Assembly (NCBI GenBank): GCA_030745835.1
Contig: JASLNU010000058.1
Span: 1-64,000, forward strand
DNA from: GCA-2687515 sp002687515
GTDB lineage: Bacteria > Pseudomonadota > Alphaproteobacteria > Rhodospirillales > UBA2165
DNA: 64,000 bases
Direction: 5' to 3'
A model generated the notes under the pieces. That model was not told where the DNA came from. It worked only from the letters and a program-made list of their open reading frames with translations, and made no database searches. The position numbers were made by a program, and so were the translations under genes. Shown one piece after another: positions 42,263 to 49,760 of this stretch (positions within the stretch are counted from its first letter, which is position 1; the number at the start of each line of letters is the position of its first letter).

Positions 42263-43372
42263 GTGCCTGCAAACAAAAAACTCCTATTCCTGCCCGGTGA
42301 CGGCATTGGCCCCGAGGTGATGACCCAGGTGCGGCGGGTGATCGACTGGATGGACGCCAAGCGCCAGGTCAGCTTCGACATTACCGAAGGCCTGATCGGC
42401 GGCGCCGCCATCGATGCCACCGGCGCCTCCCTGCCCGACGAAACCTTGGAGTACGCCAAAAGCGTGGATGCGGTCCTGATGGGCGCCGTCGGCGGGCCGA
42501 AATGGGAAAGCCTGCCGTTCGAGCAACAGCCCGAGCGCGGCCTCCTCGGCATCCGCAAGGAATTGGGCCTGTTCGCGAACCTGCGCCCGGCCATTGTCTT
42601 CGATGCCCTCGCCGACGCCTCCTCTTTGAAATTGGACCTGGTCAAGGGCCTCGATATCATGATCGTCCGCGAGCTGACCGGCGGCATCTATTTCGGCGAG
42701 CCGCGCGGCATCGAGGAATTGCCGGACGGCACGCGCCGTGGCGTCAACACCCTCACCTATACGTCCGGCGAGGTCGAGCGCATCGGCCGCGTCGCCTTCG
42801 ATCTGGCGCAAAAACGGGGCGGCAAGGTCTGTTCCATCGACAAGGCCAATGTTCTGGAAACCACCGTCATGTGGCGCGAAGTGATGGAAAGCATCAAGGG
42901 CGATTATCCGGATGTGGAACTGAGCCACATGTATGTGGACAACGCCGCCATGCAGCTGGTGCGCAACCCGAAACAGTTCGACGTGGTGGTGACCACCAAC
43001 ATGTTCGGCGATATCCTGTCCGATTGCGCCGCCATGCTGACCGGGTCGTTGGGGATGCTGCCCTCGGCGTCGCTCGGCGAAGCCGACGCATCAGGCCGCC
43101 GCGCGGCTTTATATGAGCCGGTGCACGGCTCGGCCCCCGATATCGCCGGCGAGGGCATCGCCAATCCGCTGGCGACGATCCTCTCGTTCTCCATGGCTCT
43201 CCGCTATTCCTTCGACATGGGCGACGACGCCGACATGATCGAGAAGGCGGCCGAGAACGTGCTCGCCGGGGGCCTCCGCACCGCCGACATCATGGAAGAC
43301 GGCAAGGCCCGCGTTTCCACCGAAACCATGGGCGAAGCGATCATCGCCGAATTGGATAAGCTGGCCGGGTAA
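42263..43372 (+). CDS. leuB: 3-isopropylmalate dehydrogenase
   Basis: A 369-residue NAD-dependent oxidative decarboxylase, third step of the leucine branch. Family features are LPGDGIGPEV, GAVGGPKWESLPFEQQPERG, RELTGGIYFGEPRG, the catalytic lysine in CSIDKANVLETTVMWREV and the metal-binding MFGDILSDCAAMLTGSLGML. GLEPVHGSAPDIAG-type sequence (YEPVHGSAPDIAGEGIANPL) is also visible. It lies 64 bases after leuD. A weak GC hairpin (ACCCGG/CCGGGT) follows the stop. Confidence 0.97.
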   Translation: MPANKKLLFLPGDGIGPEVMTQVRRVIDWMDAKRQVSFDITEGLIGGAAIDATGASLPDETLEYAKSVDAVLMGAVGGPKWESLPFEQQPERGLLGIRKELGLFANLRPAIVFDALADASSLKLDLVKGLDIMIVRELTGGIYFGEPRGIEELPDGTRRGVNTLTYTSGEVERIGRVAFDLAQKRGGKVCSIDKANVLETTVMWREVMESIKGDYPDVELSHMYVDNAAMQLVRNPKQFDVVVTTNMFGDILSDCAAMLTGSLGMLPSASLGEADASGRRAALYEPVHGSAPDIAGEGIANPLATILSFSMALRYSFDMGDDADMIEKAAENVLAGGLRTADIMEDGKARVSTETMGEAIIAELDKLAG

Positions 43373-43462
43373 ACCCGGAACCGCACCCCGGGTCTTGCCT
43401 TAAATCCATATCGGGCGTAAACGAACGCCCGCCCTAGCAAATGAGATAATTGGAGTTACCCG

Positions 43463-44491
43463 ATGGGCATTCGCTATGCCGTCGTCGGCGCCACCGGCAA
43501 TGTGGGCCGCGAGATAATGCAGATTTTGGCCGAACGCGAAGTGCCGGCGTCCGACGTGACCGCCTTGGCGTCGGCGCGCTCGGTCGGCGCCCAGGTGTCT
43601 TACGGCGAGGACGATGTGCTCGAGGTTGCCGAACTGGCAACCTTCGAATTCGAGGGCACCGATATCGTGCTCTCCAGCCCCGGATCGCAAGTCTCCGCCG
43701 AACACTCGCCGCGCGCCGCCGCCGGCGCCGTGGTCATCGACAATACGTCGTGTTTCCGCATGGACCCGGACGTGCCCCTGGTGGTGCCCGAGGTCAACGC
43801 CGACGCCCTGGCCGATTGGCGCAACCGCAATATCATCGCCAATCCCAACTGTTCCACCATCCAGATGGTGGTGGCCTTAAAACCGTTGCACGATCTGGCG
43901 ACCATCAACCGGGTGGTGGTGGGCACTTATCAGTCGGTGTCGGGCGCCGGAAAATCGGCGATGGACGAATTGTTCAATCAGACCCGCGGCATCTACATGA
44001 ACCAGCCGGAAGAGAAGTTCCGCGATAACTTCACCAAGCCCATCGCCTTCAACGTGATTCCCCATATCGATGCGTTCATGGAGGACGGATCGACCAAGGA
44101 GGAATGGAAGATGGTGGTGGAGACCAAAAAAATCCTCGACCCGGCGATCCGGGTGACGGCGACCTGCGTGCGCGTGCCGGTCTTCATCGGCCATGCCGAG
44201 GCCATCAATCTCGAGTTCGAGCATCCGATCAGCGCCGATGAGGCACGCGCCGCCCTGCGCGAGGCGCCCGGCGTGGTCCTTCTCGACCATGCCGCCGATG
44301 AAGGCTACGTGACGCCCAGCGAATGCGCCGGCGAGGATCCGGTCTATGTCAGCCGCGTGCGCGAGGATCCGACCATCGAAAACGGCCTCAGCCTGTGGGT
44401 GGTGGCCGACAACCTGCGCAAGGGCGCCGCCTTGAATGCGGTGCAGATCGCCGAGGTGCTGTGCCGCGATTACATGGACCGCGCCGCTTAA
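43463..44491 (+). CDS. asd: Aspartate-semialdehyde dehydrogenase
   Basis: A 342-residue NADPH enzyme that reduces aspartyl phosphate for lysine, methionine and threonine synthesis. The Rossmann start is AVVGATGNVGREIMQILAER. The catalytic cysteine is in IIANPNCSTIQMVVALKPL (about residue 130). A substrate-binding arginine and histidine lie in VRVPVFIGHAEAI (about 238-250). GGAGTT precedes the ATG. It is convergent with the response-regulator gene. Confidence 0.96.
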   Translation: MGIRYAVVGATGNVGREIMQILAEREVPASDVTALASARSVGAQVSYGEDDVLEVAELATFEFEGTDIVLSSPGSQVSAEHSPRAAAGAVVIDNTSCFRMDPDVPLVVPEVNADALADWRNRNIIANPNCSTIQMVVALKPLHDLATINRVVVGTYQSVSGAGKSAMDELFNQTRGIYMNQPEEKFRDNFTKPIAFNVIPHIDAFMEDGSTKEEWKMVVETKKILDPAIRVTATCVRVPVFIGHAEAINLEFEHPISADEARAALREAPGVVLLDHAADEGYVTPSECAGEDPVYVSRVREDPTIENGLSLWVVADNLRKGAALNAVQIAEVLCRDYMDRAA

Positions 44492-44509
44492 TTTATTGCT
44501 GAATTTGGA

Positions 44510-45040
44510 TCAGGCGTCTTCGGGGCCGTCGATATAGGCGATTTCCTGTTCCGCGTCGGCGCGGCGCTCGGGCCCGGTGTATCTGGGATCATCCCGCCGC
44601 CGCCGGTCAGGCCCGAAATAATCCCGCGATTCGACATATTGCCGGGGCCGTTCGATAACCGATCGAATGCGTTGATATAGGCTGACCGCGGACACCGGTT
44701 TGATCAGTATTTCGTTGATTCCGGCATCGCGCGCTTCGGTCACCCGTGCCTGCTCGGAATGGCCGGTCACCATGATCATCGGAATAAAGCGGTCGGGGCT
44801 GTCATCGGCGGTGCGCACCAATTTGACGAAATCGATGCCGCTCACCGGCGCCATTTCCCAATCCACCAGGATGATGTCCGGATGGAATGTGTGCAGGATG
44901 TTATAGGCTTGCGAGCCATCATTGGCCTCGCGTATGTTGCGGACGCCGAAGGCGCGCAGCAATTGTTTTAAAATTGCCTGCATGAATGGGTTGTCTTCAG
45001 CGATTAGGAAATTGACGTTGCTGATGTCCAGTTCGGCCAC
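44510..45040 (-). CDS. CheY-like response regulator with DRR-rich tail
   Basis: A 176-residue protein with one receiver domain (about residues 8-130): FLIAEDNPFMQ gives the acidic pair, IILVDWEM the phospho-acceptor aspartate (about residue 60), MIMVTGHSE the switch threonine and ILIKPVSA the lysine. No output domain follows; instead there is a tail with two copies of a G-P-[DE]-R-R motif (YFGPDRRRRDD and YTGPERRADAE). Similar tails occur in small alphaproteobacterial regulators of unknown role. The partner kinase is unknown. Confidence 0.88.
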   Translation of the reverse strand: MAELDISNVNFLIAEDNPFMQAILKQLLRAFGVRNIREANDGSQAYNILHTFHPDIILVDWEMAPVSGIDFVKLVRTADDSPDRFIPMIMVTGHSEQARVTEARDAGINEILIKPVSAVSLYQRIRSVIERPRQYVESRDYFGPDRRRRDDPRYTGPERRADAEQEIAYIDGPEDA

Positions 45041-45255
45041 GGGAGTTCCTCAAGATAGTCCAATTTCGAATGACGCTTACCAGGCATCTTTTCCTATAGC
45101 CGGTCATTTTTTTCTATAATTTGCGTTCTCGGCGTGGATAACAAGGTTAATCAAGGCGGGACCCATAATTTTTTACAATCGAAAGCGGAAAATACCCAGG
45201 CCGGAGCGGAACAGCTATCCCGAATCTCTAATTTTCATGCGTCAAAATTTGTTGC

Positions 45256-45334
45256 AAAAAAATAGGAGGCGTCAGGCATGCGGGACCTGGGACCCCCACA
45301 CGACGCATCGCGGCGGCGATGCTCCTGACGCCTC
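45256..45334 (-). terminator. Terminator of the large RNA
   Basis: CCTGACGCCTC (45324-45334) pairs perfectly over 11 bp with GAGGCGTCAGG (45266-45276). In the transcribed (minus) direction a seven-U run follows (45256-45262). The long loop holds a further perfect hairpin, GCATCGC/GCGATGC. Confidence 0.85.
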
Positions 45335-45882
45335 TTAGAGCCGGCCAGGCTCTAAATACGCGAAAGCGGTTCCGCCCTGGCCGAGATTGCCGCGGGGCAC
45401 CCCTGGGAAAGAGACCACCGTGGCATTCCGGCCTACGGAACCCACCTCCGCTCGCCCGAAACCGGACGCGACGGAAGTTATCTCCGCAGAGGCGGCCCGG
45501 CCCTAGTTTTCGACGCCGGGGCGATCGGGGTCCCGAACCGGTAATTCCTTGGTCAGGCCACCAAAGTACGACCGGAACGCTCCGCCGTGATTTTCGCCTG
45601 CACGAAAACCACCTGCGGGCCGACCGCCCGCCACGCCAGGGAGACGAGACAGGCCACCAACAGCCACATTCACCGCCGGAATTCCGCAAACACCCATGAA
45701 AGGTGTCCTTGAAGCGAAGACCCCGAGGAGTCCTCTCCCGGCCAGCAACGCAACCGCCGCTCTGGACAATCCCGGAACCGGAGCCCCGCAACCGTCCTGA
45801 ACCGCTTTTTCCTGTTGTCCCGACCGGCCCGGAAGGCCGATCCCAACTAACAAGAATTCGCGGCGAGACGCTTTCGCGTACC
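45256..45882 (-). ncRNA. Large structured non-coding RNA of unknown class (about 627 nt)
   Basis: In minus-strand reading the first bases TACGCGAAAGCG (45869-45880) are perfectly complementary to CGCTTTCGCGTA near the 3' end (45357-45368), with two further G-U pairs outside. Many local hairpins lie between: 45822-45829/45835-45842, 45811-45816/45849-45854, 45690-45694/45702-45706, 45615-45620/45626-45631, 45587-45596/45603-45612, 45538-45542/45571-45575 enclosing 45547-45553/45560-45566, and 45426-45430/45436-45440. After the closing helix come an 8-bp hairpin (45335-45355) and a terminator. No RNase P or tmRNA core motif was found. The frames that cross it have non-protein-like composition. 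Confidence 0.7.
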
Positions 45883-45887
45883 ATAGT

Positions 45888-45916
45888 ATTGTGAAAAGCG
45901 CGCTATCGCCGATCAA
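45888..45916 (-). promoter_or_regulatory. Candidate promoter of the large RNA
   Basis: On the minus strand, TTGATC (45911-45916) and CACAAT (45888-45893) are separated by 17 bases. The predicted start near 45882 is one or two bases before the strand that forms the closing helix of the RNA. The -35 box touches the AT-rich stretch of the candidate origin. Confidence 0.6.
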
Positions 45917-46006
45917 TAAAAAAATAGTAAAAAAGCAAAGAATTCTGTGCATAAATTATCTTTATTTACACAATTAGTTCACAAATTATCCACAATCCTA
46001 TTCACA
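45911..46006. other. DnaA-box array and AT-rich stretch: candidate replication origin
   Basis: Two perfect DnaA boxes are present: TGTGCATAA (45946-45954, reverse orientation) and TTATCCACA (45986-45994). Two single-mismatch boxes, TTATTTACA (45962-45970) and CTATTCACA (45998-46006), and a weaker TAGTTCACA (45975-45983) complete the set. The last four are spaced 11-13 bases apart. A run of A/T (45911-45960) could serve as the unwinding element. A further box-like CGTGGATAA lies at 45133-45141, beyond the large RNA. Motif and spacing are seen; origin function is inferred. Confidence 0.55.
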
Positions 46007-46155
46007 TTAAAATTGAAGTCATTGATTTTGCTTGATTCTGCGATTCGCCACCCAATGTAAGGCCAAGGTGAGGATTGGCTGCCCATCTCGGCGGCAAACT
46101 CCGCCCCAATATTCGCCGGGTTTTCGACAGGCGGGCGCCGGGTTCCCTGGGCACG

Positions 46156-46184
46156 TTGACTTGGCTCTTTCGAAGGTCTAAACC
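46156..46184 (+). promoter_or_regulatory. sdhC: Possible sdh operon promoter
   Basis: TTGACT (46156-46161), a 17-base spacer and TAAACC (46179-46184), 66 bases before the sdhC ATG. The -35 box is good and the -10 box is weak. The rest of 46007-46249 shows nothing else I can name. Confidence 0.45.
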
Positions 46185-46249
46185 GGATGCCGTTGCAAAT
46201 CAGAATACGTTTTGGGGATTTCACCGAAATTCACAACGAGGCCTAGGCG

Positions 46250-46633
46250 ATGACAACGGGCAGCAGACCGCTTTCCCCCCATTTACAGGTGTATCGGCCG
46301 CAGATTACTTCGATACTTTCGGTTACCCACCGGGCCACCGGATTGGGCCTTGCCGCCGCCGCGCTGGTGCTGACTTACTGGCTGAACGCGGCCGCCTACG
46401 GTGCCGATGCCTTTGCCCGCGCGCAGGCTTTATTGGGCTCGGTGATCGGCGTGATCCTGCTGATCGGATTTACATTCGCGCTGTTCTACCATTTGTGCAA
46501 CGGCATCCGGCATCTGTTTTGGGACACCGGCCGCGGCTTCGAAATGTCGCAGCTGCGTGCGTCCGGCTGGGCGGTGGTTTTGGTTTCGGTGGCGTTGACC
46601 GCCGTCACCTGGATCGTCGTTCTCGGCGCTTGA
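46250..46633 (+). CDS. sdhC: Succinate dehydrogenase cytochrome b556 subunit
   Basis: A 127-residue three-span membrane subunit that anchors complex II and binds heme b and ubiquinone. The N-terminal RPLSPHLQVYRPQITSILSV contains the conserved SPHL-Y motif and is followed by THRATG with the quinone-site region. The heme-ligand histidine lies in FYHLCNGIRHLFWDTG (about residues 82-97). First gene of sdhCDAB. Confidence 0.95.
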   Translation: MTTGSRPLSPHLQVYRPQITSILSVTHRATGLGLAAAALVLTYWLNAAAYGADAFARAQALLGSVIGVILLIGFTFALFYHLCNGIRHLFWDTGRGFEMSQLRASGWAVVLVSVALTAVTWIVVLGA

Positions 46634-46643
46634 GGGGGGCGAT

Positions 46644-47024
46644 ATGGATCTTCGCAGCGATCTCGCCCGCGCCCGCGGCCTTGGCTCCACCAAGGATGGA
46701 ACCGGCCACTGGTGGGCGCAGCGCCTAACCGCGGTGGCGTTGGTGCCTCTTGGCCTCTGGTTCGTTTATGCCGCGGTTTCATTGGGCGGCGCCGATTTGG
46801 CCGGCTACAAGGCGTGGCTCAATGGGCCCGGAAATTTGCTCTTGATGGTGCTGTTCGTCGGCACCCTTTTCTACCACATGCAGCTCGGCATCCAGGTTGT
46901 GGTCGAGGATTATGTCCATGGCGAGGCGGCCAAGATCAGCTGTTTGATGATCAACAAATTGGCGTCGGTCTTTCTCGGCGTGTCCTCGATTATCGCGCTG
47001 TTCAGGGTCGCGTTCGGAGGCTGA
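46644..47024 (+). CDS. sdhD: Succinate dehydrogenase hydrophobic anchor subunit
   Basis: A 126-residue three-span membrane protein pairing with SdhC. The start LGSTKDGTGHWWAQRLTAVA is typical of alphaproteobacterial SdhD. The second membrane segment has LFYHMQLGIQVVVEDYVHGE, giving a conserved histidine, aspartate and tyrosine near heme and quinone. It starts 10 bases after sdhC and ends six bases before sdhA. Confidence 0.95.
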   Translation: MDLRSDLARARGLGSTKDGTGHWWAQRLTAVALVPLGLWFVYAAVSLGGADLAGYKAWLNGPGNLLLMVLFVGTLFYHMQLGIQVVVEDYVHGEAAKISCLMINKLASVFLGVSSIIALFRVAFGG

Positions 47025-47030
47025 TGCCCG

Positions 47031-48818
47031 ATGTCCAAAGCTTACGAAATCATCGACCATGAGCATGACGTCATCGTCGTCGGCGCCGGCGGGGCGGGCC
47101 TGCGCGCCAGCCTCGGCATGGGCGCCGCCGGGCTCAAGACGGCCTGCATCTCCAAGGTCTTTCCGACCCGCAGCCATACGGTCGCGGCGCAGGGCGGCGT
47201 CGGCGCGGCGATGGGCAATATGCAGGAAGATAATTGGCAATGGCACATGTACGACACCGTCAAGGGCGCCGATTGGCTGGGCGACCAGGACGCCATCGAA
47301 TATATGTGCCGCGAGGCGGTTTCCGCCGTCTACGAATTGGAGCATTTCGGGGTTCCGTTTTCCAGAACCGAAGATGGCAAAATCTACCAGCGTCCGTTCG
47401 GCGGGCACATGCGCAATTATGGCGAGGCGCCGGTCGAACGCGCCTGCGCCGCCGCCGACCGTACCGGCCATGCCATCCTGCATACCCTTTATCAGCAATG
47501 CCTCAAGCACAACGCCGAATTTTTCGTCGAATACATGGTCATCGACTTGATCATGGGCGACGACGGCGCCTGCCGGGGGGTGATGGCCTGGAACCTGGCC
47601 GACGGCACCATCCACCGGTTTCTCGGCCACATGACGGTGCTTGCCACCGGCGGTTACGGACGCAGTTATTTTTCCTGCACCTCGGCGCACACCTGCACCG
47701 GCGATGGCGCCGGCATGGTGGCGCGCGCCGGGCTGCCGTTGCAGGATATGGAATTCGTGCAGTTCCACCCCACTGGTGTGCATGGCTCGGGCGTGTTGAT
47801 TACCGAGGGGGCGCGCGGCGAAGGCGGGTATCTTACCAATTCCGAGGGCGAGGCCTTCATGGAACGCTATGCGCCGACCGCCAAGGACCTGGCGTCGCGT
47901 GATGTGGTCAGCCGCTCGATGACCATCGAAATCCGCGAGGGCCGGGGCGTCGGCCCGGACAGCGACTATATCTTCCTGCATCTGGAACATCTCGGCGCCG
48001 ACGTGCTGCAGCAACGGTTGCCGGGGATCACCGAATCGGCGCGCATTTTTGCGGGCGTCGATGCGACCCGTGAGCCGATCCCGGTTTTGCCGACGGTGCA
48101 TTACAATATGGGCGGCATTCCGACCAATTATCGGGGCGAAGTGCTGAACCCCACCAATGATGATCCCGACGCGGTTTGCCCGGGCCTGATGGCCATCGGC
48201 GAGGCCGCCTGCGTTTCGGTGCATGGCGCCAATCGGTTGGGCACCAATTCGCTGCTCGACCTTATCGTGTTCGGGCGCGCCGCGGCGATGCGTGCCGCCG
48301 AAATCATCAAAGCCGGCGCCCCGGTCCAGCCGGCAGGCGTGACCACCGGCGAAGCCGCGATCCAGCACCTAGATGCGCTGCGCCACGCCGATGGCGGCCG
48401 CGCCACGGCCGACATCCGGCTGGAAATGCAGCAAGTGATGCAAAGCAATGCCGCTGTTTTCCGAACCCAGGAGATACTGGCCGAGGGCTGCAAATTAATC
48501 GATCGGACGGCGGCGGCGATGGACGATATCAAGGTCGCCGACAAATCGATGGTCTGGAATTCGGATTTGGTGGAAACCCTGGAACTGGCCAACTTGATGG
48601 CCTGTTCATTCACCACCATATATTCGGCGGAAGCCAGGAAAGAATCCCGCGGCGCCCACGCGCGCGAGGATTTTCCCGACCGCGAGGACGCCTGGATGAA
48701 ACACAGCCTGGCCTGGGTCGATGAAGACTGGAAAGTGCGCCTGGATTACCGGCCGGTGCACACCTATACCCTGACCGACGAGGTTGAATATATAGCGCCC
48801 CAGGCGCGGGTTTACTAA
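47031..48818 (+). CDS. sdhA: Succinate dehydrogenase flavoprotein subunit
   Basis: A 595-residue catalytic subunit that oxidises succinate to fumarate with covalent FAD. The Rossmann motif is VVGAGGAGLRASLGM (about residues 16-30). The FAD-linking histidine is in FPTRSHTVAAQGG (about 49). Substrate-site residues appear in QFHPTGVHGSG and HGANRLGTNSLLDLIVFGRA. The C-terminal RLDYRPVHTYTLTDEVEY is standard. Confidence 0.97.
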   Translation: MSKAYEIIDHEHDVIVVGAGGAGLRASLGMGAAGLKTACISKVFPTRSHTVAAQGGVGAAMGNMQEDNWQWHMYDTVKGADWLGDQDAIEYMCREAVSAVYELEHFGVPFSRTEDGKIYQRPFGGHMRNYGEAPVERACAAADRTGHAILHTLYQQCLKHNAEFFVEYMVIDLIMGDDGACRGVMAWNLADGTIHRFLGHMTVLATGGYGRSYFSCTSAHTCTGDGAGMVARAGLPLQDMEFVQFHPTGVHGSGVLITEGARGEGGYLTNSEGEAFMERYAPTAKDLASRDVVSRSMTIEIREGRGVGPDSDYIFLHLEHLGADVLQQRLPGITESARIFAGVDATREPIPVLPTVHYNMGGIPTNYRGEVLNPTNDDPDAVCPGLMAIGEAACVSVHGANRLGTNSLLDLIVFGRAAAMRAAEIIKAGAPVQPAGVTTGEAAIQHLDALRHADGGRATADIRLEMQQVMQSNAAVFRTQEILAEGCKLIDRTAAAMDDIKVADKSMVWNSDLVETLELANLMACSFTTIYSAEARKESRGAHAREDFPDREDAWMKHSLAWVDEDWKVRLDYRPVHTYTLTDEVEYIAPQARVY

Positions 48819-48833
48819 GAAGGATAAGCGCCA

Positions 48834-49610
48834 ATGGTGGAATTTAACCTGCCCGCCAATTCCAAGGTCAAGAAGGGCAAGACCCATAAGGCCCCCGAGG
48901 GCGCCAAGAATATCCGCCGTTTCAAGGTCTACCGCTATGACCAGGATACCGGCGAAAACCCGCGCCTCGATACCTATGAGGTCGACATGGACGGTTGCGG
49001 GCCGATGGTTCTCGATGCGCTGATCAAGATCAAGGATGAGATGGACGCGACCCTCACCTTCCGGCGTTCCTGCCGCGAGGGCGTGTGCGGATCCTGCGCC
49101 ATGAATGTGGACGGCACCAACGAGCTCGCCTGCATCAAGGATTTGAGCGAGATCAAGGGCGACGTGAAGATTTATCCGTTGCCGCACATGCCGGTGATCA
49201 AGGATCTGGTGCCCGATTTGTCGGTGCCCTACGCCCAATATCAATCAATCCAGCCCTGGATCCAGGCCGATACGCCGGCGCCCGGCAAGGAGCGGCTGCA
49301 AAGCCCCGAGGAACGGGAAAAGCTGGATGGTTTGTGGGAATGTGTGATGTGTTTCTCATGCGCCGCAAGCTGCCCCAGCTATTGGTGGAACAGCGAACGC
49401 TATCTGGGCCCGGCGGTTCTGTTGCAGGCCTTTCGTTGGATTGCCGATTCGCGCGATGAACATACCGGCGAGCGGCTCGATAACCTGGAAGACCCGTTCC
49501 GCCTCTATCGCTGCCATACCATTATGAACTGCACCAGCACCTGCCCGAAATCGCTCAACCCGGGCAGGGCGATCGCCGAGACCAAGAAATTGTTAGCCCA
49601 GCGGCGCTAG
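48834..49610 (+). CDS. sdhB: Succinate dehydrogenase iron-sulfur subunit
   Basis: A 258-residue electron-transfer subunit. The [2Fe-2S] ligands are in SCREGVCGSCAMNVDGTN and LACIKD (about residues 80-105). The [4Fe-4S] and [3Fe-4S] ligands are in CVMCFSCAASCPSYWW (about 172-187), CHTIMNCTSTCPKSLNP (about 228-244). It follows sdhA by 15 bases and is the last gene before the operon terminator. Confidence 0.97.
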   Translation: MVEFNLPANSKVKKGKTHKAPEGAKNIRRFKVYRYDQDTGENPRLDTYEVDMDGCGPMVLDALIKIKDEMDATLTFRRSCREGVCGSCAMNVDGTNELACIKDLSEIKGDVKIYPLPHMPVIKDLVPDLSVPYAQYQSIQPWIQADTPAPGKERLQSPEEREKLDGLWECVMCFSCAASCPSYWWNSERYLGPAVLLQAFRWIADSRDEHTGERLDNLEDPFRLYRCHTIMNCTSTCPKSLNPGRAIAETKKLLAQRR

Positions 49611-49634
49611 AAAACGGCTTAATTCTGCCGTTTT
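49611..49634 (+). terminator. Terminator of the sdh operon
   Basis: AAAACGGC (49611-49618) pairs with GCCGTTTT (49627-49634) around an eight-base loop, directly after the sdhB stop codon. The four T of the 3' arm serve as a short U tract, so it is probably a moderate terminator. Confidence 0.7.
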
Positions 49635-49721
49635 GCCGTGGAATATCAGCCTCCGTATATCGCCAATATAAGTATTTTCCTTTAGATTTGGATTGGGCCT
49701 TCTGTCGCCCGGGCCGCGCCG

Positions 49722-49736
49722 TTAACACTTTGTTAA
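49722..49736 (+). promoter_or_regulatory. CtrA-type binding site (TTAA-N7-TTAA)
   Basis: TTAA (49722-49725), seven bases (CACTTTG) and TTAA (49733-49736) match the full CtrA site of alphaproteobacteria exactly. The site ends 24 bases before the start of the hypothetical gene at 49761, so it probably overlaps that gene's promoter or leader. Confidence 0.65.
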
Positions 49737-49760
49737 TGCGGTGCGCGGCACAAGGGCTTC

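Noticed and set aside
45256..45882. RNase P RNA (rnpB) or permuted tmRNA (ssrA)
   Set aside because: The RNase P core GAGGAAAGTCC and ACAGAAA motifs, and the tRNA-like T-loop and tag region of tmRNA, are not found on either strand.
45228..45884. 218-codon open frame on the minus strand across the large RNA, and a 126-codon frame on the plus strand (45319-45699)
   Set aside because: Composition is dominated by Gly, Arg, Ser, Pro and Trp, no ribosome binding site is seen, and hairpins and a terminator occupy the same bases. Such frames arise by chance in GC-rich DNA.
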